NCBI GenBank assembly: GCA_905221605.1
Contig: CAJNDS010000036.1
Location: 246,001 to 310,000 of the forward strand
From: Symbiodinium natans
Taxonomy: Eukaryota; Sar; Dinophyceae; Suessiales; Symbiodiniaceae
DNA: 64,000 bases
Direction of reading: 5' to 3'
Below, in pieces: positions 9,887 to 19,975 of the stretch. The notes beneath the pieces are model-generated. The model was not told the DNA's origin, did not search any database, and was given only the letters and a program-made list of their open reading frames with translations. The translations under genes and the position numbers were made by a program. How positions within the stretch are numbered: the first letter of the stretch is position 1; each line of letters opens with the position of its first letter.

Positions 9887-10255
9887 CTGGCAGTTCGCGG
9901 CCATGATTTAGGGTTTAGGGTTTAGGCTTTAGGCTTGGGGGTTGGGGGTTTAGGGTTCAGGGTTTAGGGTTTAGGGTACCCGAAGCCCGAAAACCCCAAA
10001 CTCTAAACCCTAACCCTGAACCCCAAAACCCCAAGCACTGTAAATGCAAACTCTAAAACCCAAACCCCAAACTCTACAACCCAAAGCCCCAAACCCGAAA
10101 TCCCCAAAACATCCATACATCGATCCCTAAACCCATACCCCCAACCACAAAACTAATCCCCAAACTCCAAGCCCTGAAGCCCCAAAGCCCTAAGCCCTAA
10201 ACCCCAAAGCCCTAAACCCTGAGCCCTCAAAGCTAAACCCCAAGACCCAAACCCT

Positions 10256-10383
10256 ACTTGGAGGTTCATGGTACTTATTAACCAATGATAACTGTACTCA
10301 TAACCCACTATCCCTTAAGCGCCCTAATATGGTGATAAGTACAGTTGTAATACAGTCCTAATTGGTTAGAAACCTCCAAGTAC
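10256..10383. mobile_element. TIR-C element abutting an exon
   Basis: Ends CTTGGAGGTTCATGGTAC and GAAACCTCCAAGTAC; inner arms TAACTGTAC / GTACAGTTG. The right end gives the GT donor of the exon at 10384-10420. Confidence 0.85.
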
Positions 10384-10420
10384 TCCAGGCTTCCCACTCT
10401 TCGCAGCGGCGGTTGATCTT
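10384..10420 (-). CDS. Exon with TIR-C donor
   Basis: 37 nt, reads KINRRCEEWEAW. Acceptor GGCTCAG, donor TGGA|GTACTTGGAGG, which is exactly the TIR-C terminus. Confidence 0.75.
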
Positions 10421-10497
10421 CTGAGCCACGGGGCCGTGGATATGTGGAGGGTTTTGAGGGATCAGGAGGGTGTATGTTTTAGGGCCGTTTAGGGTTC

Positions 10498-10712
10498 AGG
10501 GTTTAGGGTTTAGGGTTTGGGGTTTTGGGGTTTGGGGTTTGGGGTTTGGGGTTTGGGGTTTGGGGTTTGGGGTTTGGGGTTTGGGGTTTGGGGTTTGGGG
10601 TTTGGGGTTTGGGGGTTGGGGTTGGGGTTTGGGGTTTGGGGTTTGGGGTTTGGGGTTTGGGGTTTGGGGTTTGGGGTTTGGGGTTTGGGGTTTGGGGTTT
10701 GGGGTTTAGCGT
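10498..10712 (+). repeat. TTTGGGG variant array
   Basis: About 200 bp almost wholly of TTTGGGG, with a few TTTAGGG at each edge. It generates artefact ORFs of repeating GFGVWGL in three frames. Confidence 0.95.
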
Positions 10713-11072
10713 TAGGGTTTGGTGTTTAGGGTTAATCGGGTTTAAGGGTCTGGTCTTAGAGTCTTAGAGTCCCTAGGAATGTCTTCCGGGCGATTTAACA
10801 TCATGGCTTTGTTGAGGTTCTGCTTGAAGGGGCTTGTCCCGAGCTCATGGTTGCAGGTTCTGCGAGGGCATGCCTAAACCCTAAACCCTAAGCCCTAAGC
10901 CCTAAACCCTAAACCCTAAACCCTAAACCCTAAACTGTAACACCTGAAACCTGAACCCCAATCCCCCAAACCCGCCTTCATGGATCTCAGCTTAGGGCTT
11001 CAGGGCTTGGGATGTTCGGGTTCAGCGAAGTCATTGTTTGGGTGTATAGGCGTGAAGATTCTCGGAAGGGGG

Positions 11073-11100
11073 CGGGGGGGGGGGGGGGGGGGGGGTTGAG
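11073..11100. repeat. Poly-G run
   Basis: An interrupted G run of over 20 bases (a poly-C tract on the coding strand). Similar runs recur at about 16735, 19074, 36500, 44459, 48799 and 57370. Confidence 0.9.
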
Positions 11101-11492
11101 GTTTACGGACTAGGGCTTCCCTAAACCCTAAACCCTAAACTCCGGGGGCTCAGGGTTCAGGGTTTGGGGTCTTCTTGCCGGTTACTGCAGCACCATCCCA
11201 GACCTCACCCCCTACGCCTTAACCTCCCCTGCACGTTAAACCCTGAACCCTAAACCCTAAACCCTAAACACCAAACCCTGAGCCCCCCCAAGTAAACCAA
11301 GAAGCCTCCGCCCTGCAAGAACAGAAGCCCCAACCTTCTCCCAAGGGTTTCGGGTTTAGGGTTTAGGGTTTAGGGCTAGGGTTTAGGATTTCGGGTTTTT
11401 TGGGTTTAGGGTTTAGGGTTTAGGGTTTAGGGTTTAGGGTTTAGGGGGCTAGGCTTTAGGGTTTAGGGTCCCCATGACCCCCCAAGCCTTGC

Positions 11493-11522
11493 CTGCAGGG
11501 CCGCCTCCGTCTGTCCTTGCAG
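11493..11522 (-). CDS. Small exon, coiled-coil-like
   Basis: 30 nt, LQGQTEAALQ, within a longer open frame reading ILAEVQLQGQTEAALQARL. Acceptor GTGCAG, donor CAG|GCAAGG. Here the flanking telomere arrays have the uncommon orientation. Confidence 0.55.
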
Positions 11523-11559
11523 CTGCACCTCCGCCAAGATGATCAGGGCATAAGACTTC

Positions 11560-11700
11560 TAAACGCTAGACCCCAAACCCTAAACCCTAAACCCAATTAA
11601 TAAACCCTAAAACCTAAACCCCAAACCCTAAGACCTAAACCCAATGAACCCTAAACCCTGAACCCTAAACCCTAACCCTAAACCCTAAACCCTTAACCTT
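11560..11700 (-). repeat. Degenerate CCCTAAA array
   Basis: CCCTAAA units with frequent AACCTAAAC and ACCCAAT breaks. 11700-12340 continues as even more degenerate C-rich CCCTAAA/CCCCAAA text with no exon seen. Confidence 0.85.
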
Positions 11701-12341
11701 GTACCCGGGCCTCTTCAAAAGAGGTCGGGAACCTTTGGGAAGCTTGGGGAGCGCCAGGCAATCTTGAAAGTTGGGTTCCTGTGCTCCCTGCATCCTTGAA
11801 ACCCTCAAAGAAGGGAACATGCACCTTAAATTTGGGGTGCAATTGCTAACCCTTGCTTCAGGTCCATGGCTACTCTAGGTCTAGCCCCTGAAGCCTATAC
11901 CCTCTAAACCCTCTAAACCCCCTAAACCCACTTAACCCCCTAAACCCTAAACCCTAAACCCCCTCCCTAAACCCTCTACTAAACCCCTAAACCCCAAACG
12001 CCCTACACCCCAAACCCCCTAAACCCCCCTGAACCCCAAACCCCCTAAACCCCCAACCCCCTAAACCCCAAAACAACCCGAAACCCCCAAAACCCCAAAC
12101 CCCCTAAACCCCAAACCCCCAAACCCCCTAACCCCTGAACCCTAAACCCCAAACCCCAAACCCTAAACCCCCCCTAAACCCTAGACCCTAAATCCCAAAC
12201 CCCAAACCCTAAACCCCAAACCCCAAACCCTAAACCCTAAACCCTAAACCCCAAACCCTAAACCCGAAACCCCAAACCCTCAACCCTAAACCCTTAACCC
12301 TGAACCCTATACCCTAAACCCTAAACCCCCCTCTTCCCAAC

Positions 12342-12401
12342 CCTGACATCCCCGCGCGCGGATGCCGAGGGCCGCGCGCGGCTCTCCGTGAGGCGCCGCT
12401 C
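12342..12401 (-). CDS. Exon, Arg/Ser/Ala-rich
   Basis: 60 nt, 20 codons starting ERRLTESRARPSAS. Acceptor ATCGCAG, donor AGG|GTTGGG. Very GC-rich compared with its flanks. Confidence 0.6.
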
Positions 12402-12519
12402 CTGCGATGCAGTCGTAGGGGCTTCGGGGTTTAGGGTTTTCGGGTGCCTATAGGAACCCCGATTGGGGGCTTCGGGTTTAGGGTTCAGGGCTGTGTGCCC
12501 TAAATCCGAAACCCTAAAC

Positions 12520-12581
12520 CTCTCAGGGGTATCCAGGTCGCTGGCACCAAACTCTCGACGCGCTAGGGAGGCTTCAAACTT
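12520..12581 (-). CDS. Exon
   Basis: 62 nt, reads KFEASLARREFGASDL then DTPE. Acceptor CATCAG, donor GAGAG|GTTTAGG, so the telomere-like heptamer itself supplies the donor GT. Confidence 0.6.
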
Positions 12582-13004
12582 CTGATGTCGGGTTTAGGGC
12601 TTGCTGGCTCAGGGTTGATAGGGTTGGCTCTTGTCGAAAAAAGCAAAACTCAAAAACCCTCAACCCCAAGCCCCTTGAACGGGTGATATAAGTGAAGTTC
12701 CCAGTATAACGCACCAACACCCAGATCAACTTATCAAGCTTTCTGTTTGGGAGCTTTTCTCCTGAAAGCCCACAAGGCTCAAAACCTCAACACCTTCCCC
12801 AAACCCTAAACCCCAAACCCGTTTATGGGCTTAGGGGTTGTGACTCTTGCAAGTCAGGCTGAAAATCTTGAACTCCGAACGAAGTGTCGGGAACCCCCAA
12901 CGATCAGACTCTAAACCCTGAAGCCTAAACAGTAAAACCTAAGTTCTATTTACCATTTACCCCAAAATCCTGAACTCCAAAGCCCACACCCTCTAAACCC
13001 TAAA

Positions 13005-13149
13005 CCCTAACGCTAAACCCTAAACCCTAAACCCTAAACCCTAAACCCTAAACCCTAAACCCTAAACCCTAAACCCTAAACCCTAGACCCTAGACCCTAG
13101 ACCCTAGACCCTAGACCCTAGACCCTAGACCCTAGACCCTAGACCCTAA
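13005..13149 (-). repeat. CCCTAAA block followed by CCCTAGA block
   Basis: About ten CCCTAAA units, then about nine consecutive CCCTAGA units, then one CCCTAAA. The variant unit is homogeneous in its own sub-block. Confidence 0.95.
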
Positions 13150-13155
13150 ACCAAC

Positions 13156-13228
13156 CCCGAGCCTGAACAGCCACGCGATCTTCGAGGCGAAGCTGGTGTG
13201 CTCGCTCGAGCTGGTCGGCACTTAGGAA
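13156..13228 (-). CDS. Exon, coiled-coil-like
   Basis: 73 nt, reads FLSADQLERAHQLRLEDR then VAVQAR. Acceptor CAGCAG, donor CGGG|GTTGG. CCCTAAA on the left and TTTAGGG on the right. Confidence 0.75.
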
Positions 13229-13236
13229 CTGCTGGG

Positions 13237-13625
13237 GTTCAGGGTTTAGGGTTTAGGGTTTAGGGTTTAGGGCTTGGCGTTTAGGGTTTAGGGTTTGGCG
13301 TTTAGGGTTTAGGGTTTGGGGTTTAGGGTTTGGGGTTTAGGGTTTAGGGTTTGGGGTTTAGGGTTTGGGGTTTAGGGTTTAGGGTTTGGGGTTTAGGGTT
13401 TAGGGTTTGGGGTTTAGGGTTTAGGGTCTGGGGTTTAGGGTTTAGGGTTTAGGGTTTGGGGTTTAGGGTTTGGGGTTTAGGGTTTAGGGTTTGGGGTTTA
13501 GGGTTTGGGGTTTAGGGTTTAGGGTCTGGGGTTTAGGGTTTAGGGTTTGGGGTTTAGGGTTTAGGGTTTAGGGTCTGGGGTTTAGGGTTTAGGGTCTGGG
13601 GTTTTGGGTTTAGGGTTTAGGGTTT
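13237..13625 (+). repeat. Mixed TTTAGGG/TTTGGGG higher-order array
   Basis: About 390 bp in which TTTAGGG doublets alternate with single TTTGGGG or TCTGGGG units, giving a higher-order period of roughly 21 bp. Confidence 0.9.
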
Positions 13626-14033
13626 GCTGGAAGGACTTGCCGATGCTTCCAGGTCAGGTGGTCTAAAGTCACTGAATCCCTAACGGCCCTAAACGCGTTA
13701 AAGGCCCCTAAATGCGCTACCCTAAACCCTAACCCCAAACCCTAAACCCCAAACCCTAAACCCTAAACGCCAAGCCCTAAACCCTAAACCCTAAACCCCA
13801 AACCCCAAACCCTAAACCCTAAACCCTGAACCCCAGCAGTAACAGCCCTTGGCCCGAAACGCTAAAGTTTAGCGTTTCGGGTTTAAAACCCCAAAAAGCC
13901 CTTAACCCCAAAAACCCTGAACCCCGAAAGCCCGCAAAAAAAACACCCTAAAGGGCCTAAAAGCCCTGCACCCTAAAAGCCCCCAAAAACCCCAAAAAGC
14001 CCAAAAGCCCTCAAAGCCCCCAAAAAGCCTAAA

Positions 14034-14134
14034 ATAGGGGCCGTAGTAACTAGAATAGGGCTTTTGGCGGTCATTATAGTCTAATTGTACAGGGACCATG
14101 AGGGAATACAATTAGTAATTATTCCGGCCCCTAG
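14034..14134. mobile_element. TIR-D element
   Basis: Left AATAGGGGCCGTAGTAACTA, right AGTAATTATTCCGGCCCCTA. Same family as copies at about 2330, 30656, 48050, 49630 and 55344. Confidence 0.75.
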
Positions 14135-14216
14135 ATTAAAGGCCCTAAACCCTAAAGGCCCTAAACCCTAAACCCTAAACCCTAAACCCTAAACCCCCTA
14201 AAAGGCCCCCAAAAAC

Positions 14217-14293
14217 CGCGCTCTTCTTGCCTCCTTGAGCCGCTCCGCAAACTCCTCGATGGGGGTGGCGCGCCGGACTTTGCCATCCAGATC
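14217..14293 (-). CDS. Exon, charged helical
   Basis: 77 nt, reads DLDGKVRRATPIEEFAER then LKEARRA. Acceptor AGGCCAG, donor GCG|GTTTTTGG. CCCTAAA on the left and TTTAGGG on the right. Confidence 0.75.
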
Positions 14294-14481
14294 CTGGCCT
14301 TGGAAGAGGTGAGGTTTGGGGTTTAGGGTTTAGGGTTTAGGGTTTAGGGTTTAGGGTTTAGGGTTTAGGGTTTGGGGTTTGGGGTTTGGGGTTTGGGGTT
14401 TGGGGTTTGGGGTTTGGGGTTTGGGGTTTAGGGTTTGGAAAATAAGAGTGATGTAGGGTTTAGGTTTGGTATGGGTATGGT

Positions 14482-14829
14482 ATGGTATCCAAGGCGAGCA
14501 TGCCGAAAGGCATGGGGGACGAGCAAGAGGTATTACTCTCCCGCCAGGCTGATGCACAGAAAATAAAGTTGCACATCACCCTGGCTGACAACCCTGCGTG
14601 TGTAGCGACCCTGAAATTCCCCAACACCCCCCTACCAAGAGCGAAAGATCTTGAAAAGCTCCGGGCGTCCAGTTGCTCCCGAAACTAGGCTTGTGGGCTT
14701 AAGGTTAAAGATGAAGCTTCGCAGGCGCAAAAAGAGAAGCACTTCGAGCAGGGCTCGCGTGGCGTGAGCCTGCAGCTCCGTATCCCTAAAGCCACATGGT
14801 ACGCATTTACCCAACCCTCGACCCCTAAA
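14482..14829 (+). pseudogene. Plus-strand frame with one in-frame TAG
   Basis: The plus frame reads coding-like protein (MPKGMGDEQEVLLSRQ...) to a TAG at 14686-14688, then stays in frame as KVKDEASQAQKEKHFEQG up to 14829. It is one of the few places where the plus strand reads better than the minus strand. It could be a decayed insertion or a short gene of opposite polarity. The minus frame 14632-14814 is also open, so strand is uncertain. Confidence 0.35.
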
Positions 14830-14950
14830 CCTTGAATCCTTAACTGGCAGGTATCACCTAAACCCCAGAACCCAAAACCCTCAACACTAAGCCCTGAACC
14901 CTAAACCCAAAACCCCCAAACCCCAACCCTCAAGCCCAACCAACCTCAAC

Positions 14951-14998
14951 CCGAAATCCCCCATGTAGGCCGCGGTAAGAAACAGCCCAGGAAAGACC
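14951..14998 (-). CDS. Exon downstream of a TIR-B intron
   Basis: 48 nt, 16 codons GLSWAVSYRGLHGGFR. Acceptor CAAAGTAG is the end of the TIR-B element; donor CGG|GTTGAGG. In phase with the exon at 15160-15225. Its GLSWAV repeats the GYLSWAW end of that exon, matching the duplicated target DNA. Confidence 0.7.
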
Positions 14999-14999
14999 C

Positions 15000-15163
15000 T
15001 ACTTTGGAGTAGACCGTGGAAAATATATTCTCTTTAGGTATAAGCAGCTACAATGGGAACTTAAACCCTAAACCCTAAACCCTAAACCCTAAACCCTAAA
15101 CCCTAAACCCTAAACCCTAAACCCTAAACCCTAAACCCTAAAGTATAGTACTCCACAACCCAG
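15000..15163. mobile_element. TIR-B element acting as a GT-AG intron
   Basis: Ends CTTTGGAGTAGACC and AGTACTCCACAACCCAG are inverted repeats. Direct repeats GCCCAGGAAAGACCC (14985-14999) and GCCCAGGAAAGATACCC (15164-15180) flank it. On the minus strand it begins GTTGTGGAG and ends CCAAAGTAG, giving a complete intron. It contains a pure CCCTAAA array (15062-15142) absent from other TIR-B copies. Confidence 0.8.
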
Positions 15164-15225
15164 GCCCAGGAAAGATACCCAAGGCCAGGGCAGTCGGCCT
15201 GCAGGCGCTTCAAGCTCTCCCAAAC
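15160..15225 (-). CDS. Exon upstream of a TIR-B intron
   Basis: 66 nt, 22 codons: VWESLKRLQADCPGLGYL then SWAW. Acceptor GTATGCAG, donor TGG|GTTGTGG. Flanked on the right by TTTAGGG (15242-15289). Confidence 0.75.
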
Positions 15226-16350
15226 CTGCATACAAGCTTTTTAGGGTTTAGGGTTTAGGGTTTAGGGTTTAGGGTTTAGGGTTTAGGGTTTACATGGGTT
15301 TAGGGTTTCGGGTTTAGGGTTTAGGGTGTCATATAGGTGCAGAGCTTGCGGATTTGAGGAGCTCTCCCACATCTGCGTGTTTAGGGCCCAATGGGGTTCG
15401 GGTTTTGGGGGCTTTAGGGGTTTTAGGGGCTTGAGGGGTGGGGTGTTTGAGGGGTTTCTATCCTTCCTTCGGCCTGGGTTAAGCAAAGGGAGATGAGGAG
15501 GGACCCACCAAAAGGGCCCTCACTCTTCTTCCCTCAGGTCCCTTAAAGGGTCCTTGTTGATGTCCTCTTGTTGGACCCCTGAAGCCCTTGCCTGTTCGCT
15601 CCCTCGACTAAACCCTAAACCCTGTGGGCAAAAGCACCGACAACCACAGGAAAAACAAATCCCAGCGAAAACCGAAAGATCTGAAACCGGAGAGCCGAAT
15701 CTCCCCTAAAACCCAAAAACCCCTAAACCCTAAACCCTAAACCCTAAACCCTAAACCCCAAACCCTAAACCCTAATCTCCCTAATCTCCCCTGACGGCCC
15801 AAAAACCCCGAAGCCCCCTGAGCGCGCCTCATCCAGACCGCTGGGCGCAGATGCCTCCGGCAGCTTGGCTCTACTTTTTGTTGTCTAAGCCAATAGGAAT
15901 TTATAGGGTTTAGGGCCTAGGGTTTAGGGTTTGGGGTCTAGGGTTTAGGGCTTCGGGCTTGGCTCTACCTGTTTGCTTAGAAGCCCGAAGCCCATAGGGT
16001 TCTAGGGTTGGGGGTTTAGTTTTAGGGTTTGGGTTTTAGGAATTAGGGTTTTTACGGTTTCAGGGTTTAGGGTTGAGCCTAAGCCCTGAGGAAAACCGAA
16101 ATAGAGGGTTTAGGGTTCAGGGCTTACGGGTTTTAGTAAGGGTTGTGTGTTTGACAGGGCTTGGGGTCTTAGGCTTCAGGGGTAATAAAAGATCCCCTAG
16201 AAGGAGCCCTTTCTATCCTACTACCTTAGCCACTACTCCCTCAATAACCCATGTATACATATCTCGATACATACACACCTCGAGGTACGACCTGATTGAC
16301 AAAGCACTCGTCAACGCGAAGAGACTTTCCATCTGGCGAGGCTTCTCAAC
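15226..16350. other. Mostly telomere-like and degenerate repeat
   Basis: TTTAGGG (15242-15325), CCCTAAA (15715-15775) and degenerate repeats. The stretch 16190-16350 is less repetitive and has a minus frame (AVEKPRQMESLFALTS...) that may continue the exon at 16351 in another frame. No other exon is clear. Confidence 0.45.
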
Positions 16351-16560
16351 GGCCCGCAATCTCCCGCCGAAAGTCGTACTGTCGTGCTGCCATTGTACCT
16401 TCGCACTGCAATTCTGTCTCACGGAGAAAAGGCATTCTCTTCAGCACAAGCTCCGCATAAGGATGGAGTGTCGCTTTTGAGAATGTCCACGTCCCGTTTG
16501 CATCCTTTGTCACGACAACTTGTGAAGAGAGCCTGTCCATCAACAACGCTGCTCTCAAGT
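16351..16560 (-). CDS. Long exon, unknown protein
   Basis: 210 nt. Starts LRAALLMDRLSSQVVVTK, continues DANGTWTFSKATLHPYAE, and ends YDFRREIAG. Acceptor ATTGAAG, donor GGCC|GTTGAG. Balanced composition and no repeats argue for a real domain, but I do not recognise it. Confidence 0.7.
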
Positions 16561-17294
16561 CTTCAATCGACATTCAAGTCTTGATTGAGCCATTCTCAAA
16601 GCCCGAATGAGATTGCCTCATGGATACCTTCCTCCCAGGCATTGTTCTTTTGTATGTGTTCATTTCTGCATTCATTACGTAACTTGTTTCATGCTGTAAG
16701 TCGGGGGGAGGAGGTGGGGTATTTGGGCTTGTCGGGGGGGGGGGGGGGGGGGGAGGGCCTGGATAAGCGCTCTAAGTCCATGGGCAGTTGCTGAGGGTTT
16801 AGCCCGACAGCCTAAGACCTTGGGGGCGTATCATTTGATCTTTGGGTATCTTGATGTATCTTGTGAGGAGGTAGGTCACACTGGCTCACATAGCCAGAAT
16901 AACGGACTTTGCTTAAACAAACCAACCGCTCAGAGCTTTATAGGGTTCTTAAGGGAGGGGGGGCTTCAATGTAATCCAAGGTTCCCGGATACTCCGCACT
17001 ACTCCCTAAGGGCCCCTAGGCTTCCCTAAGGTTCCCTAGGTACCTACCCCCATGAACCCCCTCCCTCAAGAAACCTATACTAGCTGCAAGCTGCAAGCTT
17101 CAGCCGCATGCCCTCCATCATCAAAGCCATTGCCCACAATCTAAGGCAAAACAACCTGCGCAATACCGGCACACACCTCTAAATCCTAACCCACCCTGGG
17201 AAGCACTACTGTTGACTACATGCTCATCCTGAACCTTGACAAACTTGCACTCCTGGTAAAGCCTAAACTCTTTGTAAGCCCTGAACTCTAACAC

Positions 17295-17350
17295 CAGAAG
17301 CTGCCATTGGCTTCCCCGACCCTCTCCAACTCGCGCAGGCGCGCGTCCAC
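17295..17350 (-). CDS. Exon, coiled-coil-like
   Basis: 56 nt, reads VDARLRELERVGEANGSF. Acceptor CGGCCCAG, donor CTG|GTGTTAG. The frame is open a few codons upstream (LSAQ). Confidence 0.7.
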
Positions 17351-17719
17351 CTGGGCCGACAGGGTATGCCCCTGTCATCCTAAACCCTAAACCTGTCGAG
17401 GACTTAGGAGTTTAGGCACCGTGGACCTGCGACTCCAACTATCTATTGAATCGTAGGTCATAGAATGAGATGGTTAACAGCCACTGCTAAAGCATGGGCA
17501 AATGCAGTTTTACACTGGGTTGAGGACTTTCAGCAGGTGACATCTGACGGTATGGGGGCCTTTGTGGGTCCTTTCGACCTAAGCCGACCCTACACCCTAA
17601 ACCCTAAACCCTAAACCCTTAGCCCTACTACCTAAACCCGTAGAACCCACAAACCCCCAAACCCTCAAAGCCTCAAAGCCTCAAACCCTGAATCCCTGAT
17701 TCCCTTGAACCCCTAAAGC

Positions 17720-17797
17720 CTTAATCTCTGAAACATATTCCTGAATATGATTCTCGTAAACCTAATAAGGGAAATATAAACTGTCCCAAGGGCGTAC
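17720..17797. mobile_element. TIR-N element
   Basis: ATATTCCTGAATATGATTCTC...CTGTCCCAAGGGCGTAC. A second copy at 50372-50443 is about 80% identical. Its end gives the GTACGCCC donor of the next exon. Confidence 0.7.
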
Positions 17798-17877
17798 CAG
17801 AGAAATTATTTCTTAAGCTGCTTGCCCGAGCTGCTCGACGGCTCAGCTGCTCTAGGGCGGCGTCTGCTGAGGCCTCG
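17798..17877 (-). CDS. Exon, coiled-coil-like, donor from TIR-N
   Basis: 80 nt, reads EASADAALEQLSRRAARA then SSLRNNFS. Acceptor TTCTGCAG, donor CTG|GTACGCCC (TIR-N end). Confidence 0.7.
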
Positions 17878-18060
17878 CTGCAGAAACAAATGTGCCTCCA
17901 AAAGGCTTTAAGGTGTAGGGTTATGGGCCAAGGGCTCATGATGATTCACAGGGTTCACTAAGGGTTTGTAGGGTTTACAGGGTTTGGGCTTACTGTTAGC
18001 TTTAGGGTTTTGGGGGGCTTCAAGGGGCTTGGGCTCAGGGGCTGAAACACCCCCTAAAGC

Positions 18061-18360
18061 CTAAACCCAAAAGCAATCTCCAAAGTATGCGCAGAGAGTT
18101 GTTGGGTCAAGGTCTTCGATTTTTCGACTGTCCCCAAAAACCGGACAAACAAACATGGTGTTAATCATCCGTTGTTCAATCCACCCCAAGTGTGGGCTGT
18201 AGCACTTGGCAACAGTCCAGAAACAGTCCGGATCTTGTGTAAAGATGGTGATAGCCATGTTTTCTCTCTGTTGTCAGCAGTACGTGACTTGTTGACGGCA
18301 TTGCTCTGCGTAGGTCGTCTTCACTTGTATTGTCCTCACAATTCCAGATGTTGATAAGAC
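18061..18360 (-). CDS. Unknown protein, frame with one in-frame TGA
   Basis: The frame from 18258 down reads MAITIFTQDPDCFWTVAK, CYSPHLGWIEQRMINTMF and DSRKIEDLDPTTLCAYFG to a stop at 18061. Upstream of the Met the same frame is protein-like (KTTYAEQCRQQVTYC) but is separated by a TGA at 18274-18276. Not recognised. It may be a decayed mobile-element protein, or the TGA may lie in an unrecognised small intron. Confidence 0.5.
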
Positions 18361-18603
18361 TTCTGAAAAACTTATCACCTCGTTCTCCCCTAAAAACCCT
18401 GAACCCCTAAGCCTCCACAACCCTAAAACCCCAAAACCCTACACCCCTGAAACCCTAAAATCCTATAAACGCCCTGCAAAATCCCTACCAAACTATAAAC
18501 AACCCTTAACAACAGAAAGACAAAACCCATGTAAAGACACCCAAAAAACCCTATGGAAACCCTGAAAAAAACACACCTGACAAAAAGCCCTAAAGCCCTC
18601 AAC

Positions 18604-18666
18604 GCCATCAACGCCGGAAGCATCCTGCAAGGTCTCGCCCACGCCCCGGAGGTGCTCTTCCCGAGC
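18604..18666 (-). CDS. Exon, coiled-coil-like
   Basis: 63 nt, 21 codons: AREEHLRGVGETLQDASG then VDG. Acceptor CTGGCAG, donor GGC|GTTGAGG. Confidence 0.7.
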
Positions 18667-18981
18667 CTGCCAGGGGTTTAGGGTTCTGAGGTCTTGTTTC
18701 GGGTCTTCTAGGGTTTTCTAGGGTCTGGTTTAAGATTGTTTTAACAAGGTTATATAGGATCTTTAGGGGCGATTTAAGAGGCCATTTAAGGGCTGATTAG
18801 GGCATGTTCGTGTCTGTTTAAGGGCGGTTTAGAGTATTTAGGGTCTTCCGGGGCTGGTTAGAGGCTGTTTTAGGGTATTTAGGGGCCATTTTCTTTAGGT
18901 GCAATTTTATGGCAAGAGGTTTAGGACTCAGGATATGCGGTATAAGGTTAGGGTTTGGGGTGGGGATGTTGCTGCTTTCGC

Positions 18982-19071
18982 CTTTCAGTTAGCTTCAAAA
19001 AACGTCTCCGCATGCTTTGACATCCAAGCTCACAAAATTGCAGGTGTTCCGGTTTCACGGCAAAGGTTGCG

Positions 19072-19072
<1 letters not shown>
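18982..19072 (-). CDS. Exon next to a poly-C tract
   Basis: Reads TFAVKPEHLQFCELGCQS then MRRRFLKLTE; donor GAAAG|GCGAAAG. Upstream in the transcript is a C run of about 30 (19073-19105), a likely polypyrimidine tract, but no AG separates it from the frame, so the 5' end is uncertain. Confidence 0.5.
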
Positions 19073-19103
<31 letters not shown>

Positions 19104-19133
19104 CGGGGGGTTTCTGTGACCTAAGTTTGCGGT

Positions 19134-19230
19134 TGGGATGCTCCCCCTTATACTAACAGTCCTTGATGAGATTTTCATACGCGGTACTATGATCCCTTTT
19201 CAGGACTGCTAGTAGAAGGGAGAACATCCA
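19134..19230. mobile_element. TIR-A element
   Basis: GGGATGCTCCCCCTTATACTAA at the left; CTGCTAGTAGAAGGGAGAAC at the right, with TCCTTGATGAG / TTCAGGACT inner arms. Confidence 0.8.
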
Positions 19231-19280
19231 AGTTTGGGGCAATGTGTGTCAAAGACTTGCAGCGCCCCCACCCCGAATCT

Positions 19281-19381
19281 CCTCAAAGGCTTGTTGTCTT
19301 CGAGGCTTTGACTTGCGGGCTAGCGGCCACAGACTTCCGGGCTGCGGCATTTCGTAGTCAAGGCTGTAGCGGTTCAGGACT
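19281..19381 (-). CDS. Exon with GA donor
   Basis: 101 nt, reads VLNRYSLDYEMPQPGSLW then PLARKSKPRRQQAFE. Acceptor TCCTAG, donor GAG|GAGATTC (GA type). Basic patch KSKPRR near the end. Confidence 0.65.
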
Positions 19382-19438
19382 TCTAGGACTTCTAGGGCTT
19401 CTACGATAAGGATCGCTAAGCCCAAAAATCTTAGGGTA

Positions 19439-19572
19439 GTCACATGGTCTCTTCGTATGGGCCCTTAAAAGCTTAAAAGGAGACCCTTACATACCCCTTA
19501 CAACCCACAGGGCCCATGCATCAGAGCCCTTTAAAGAGGGTAAGGGAACATGTTAAGGGCCCAGGTACCTAC
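19439..19572. mobile_element. TIR-F element
   Basis: CACATGGTCTCTTCGTATGG to GAACATGTTAAGGGCCCAGG. Further copies at about 57890-57985, 61394-61512 and 62195-62335. Confidence 0.7.
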
Positions 19573-19684
19573 CCTCAGATACCCAAAACCCAAAACCCTA
19601 AGCCCTAAAATCCCTACACAAAACCCAAAACCCAAAACCCAAAACCCAAAACCCTAAGCCCAAAGCCCTTAAATCCTAGAGAGC

Positions 19685-19729
19685 CTGCAGTCGCTTGTCG
19701 GAGATGGCCAAGAACGATCGCAGCTCTTC
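19685..19729 (-). CDS. Small exon, coiled-coil-like
   Basis: 45 nt, 15 codons EELRSFLAISDKRLQ. Acceptor ATCACAG, donor CAG|GCTCTC (GC type). Confidence 0.65.
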
Positions 19730-19841
19730 CTGTGATCTATGGGCGTTTACATGGTCCCTTCATCTGGGCCCTTTAAAGGGTGTAGGGTTCAGGGTTTAGG
19801 GCTGGGACTGCAATGGGATCACCCTAAACCCTAAACCCTAT

Positions 19842-19975
19842 AACCTATAACCCTAAACCCTAAACCCTAAACCCTAAACCCTAAACCCTAAACCCTAAAC
19901 CCTAAACCCTAAACCCTAAACCCTAAACCCTAAACCCTAAACCCTAAACCCTAAACCCTAAACCCTAAACCCAAA
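19842..19975 (-). repeat. Pure CCCTAAA array
   Basis: About 18 near-perfect CCCTAAA units. 19976-20672 holds degenerate repeats, a TIR-C copy (about 20238-20356) and a TIR-J copy (about 20364-20435). Confidence 0.95.

Noticed and set aside
10470-10767. Three overlapping plus ORFs of repeating GFGVWGLGF
   Set aside because: Direct translation of the TTTGGGG heptamer array in three frames; not a gene.
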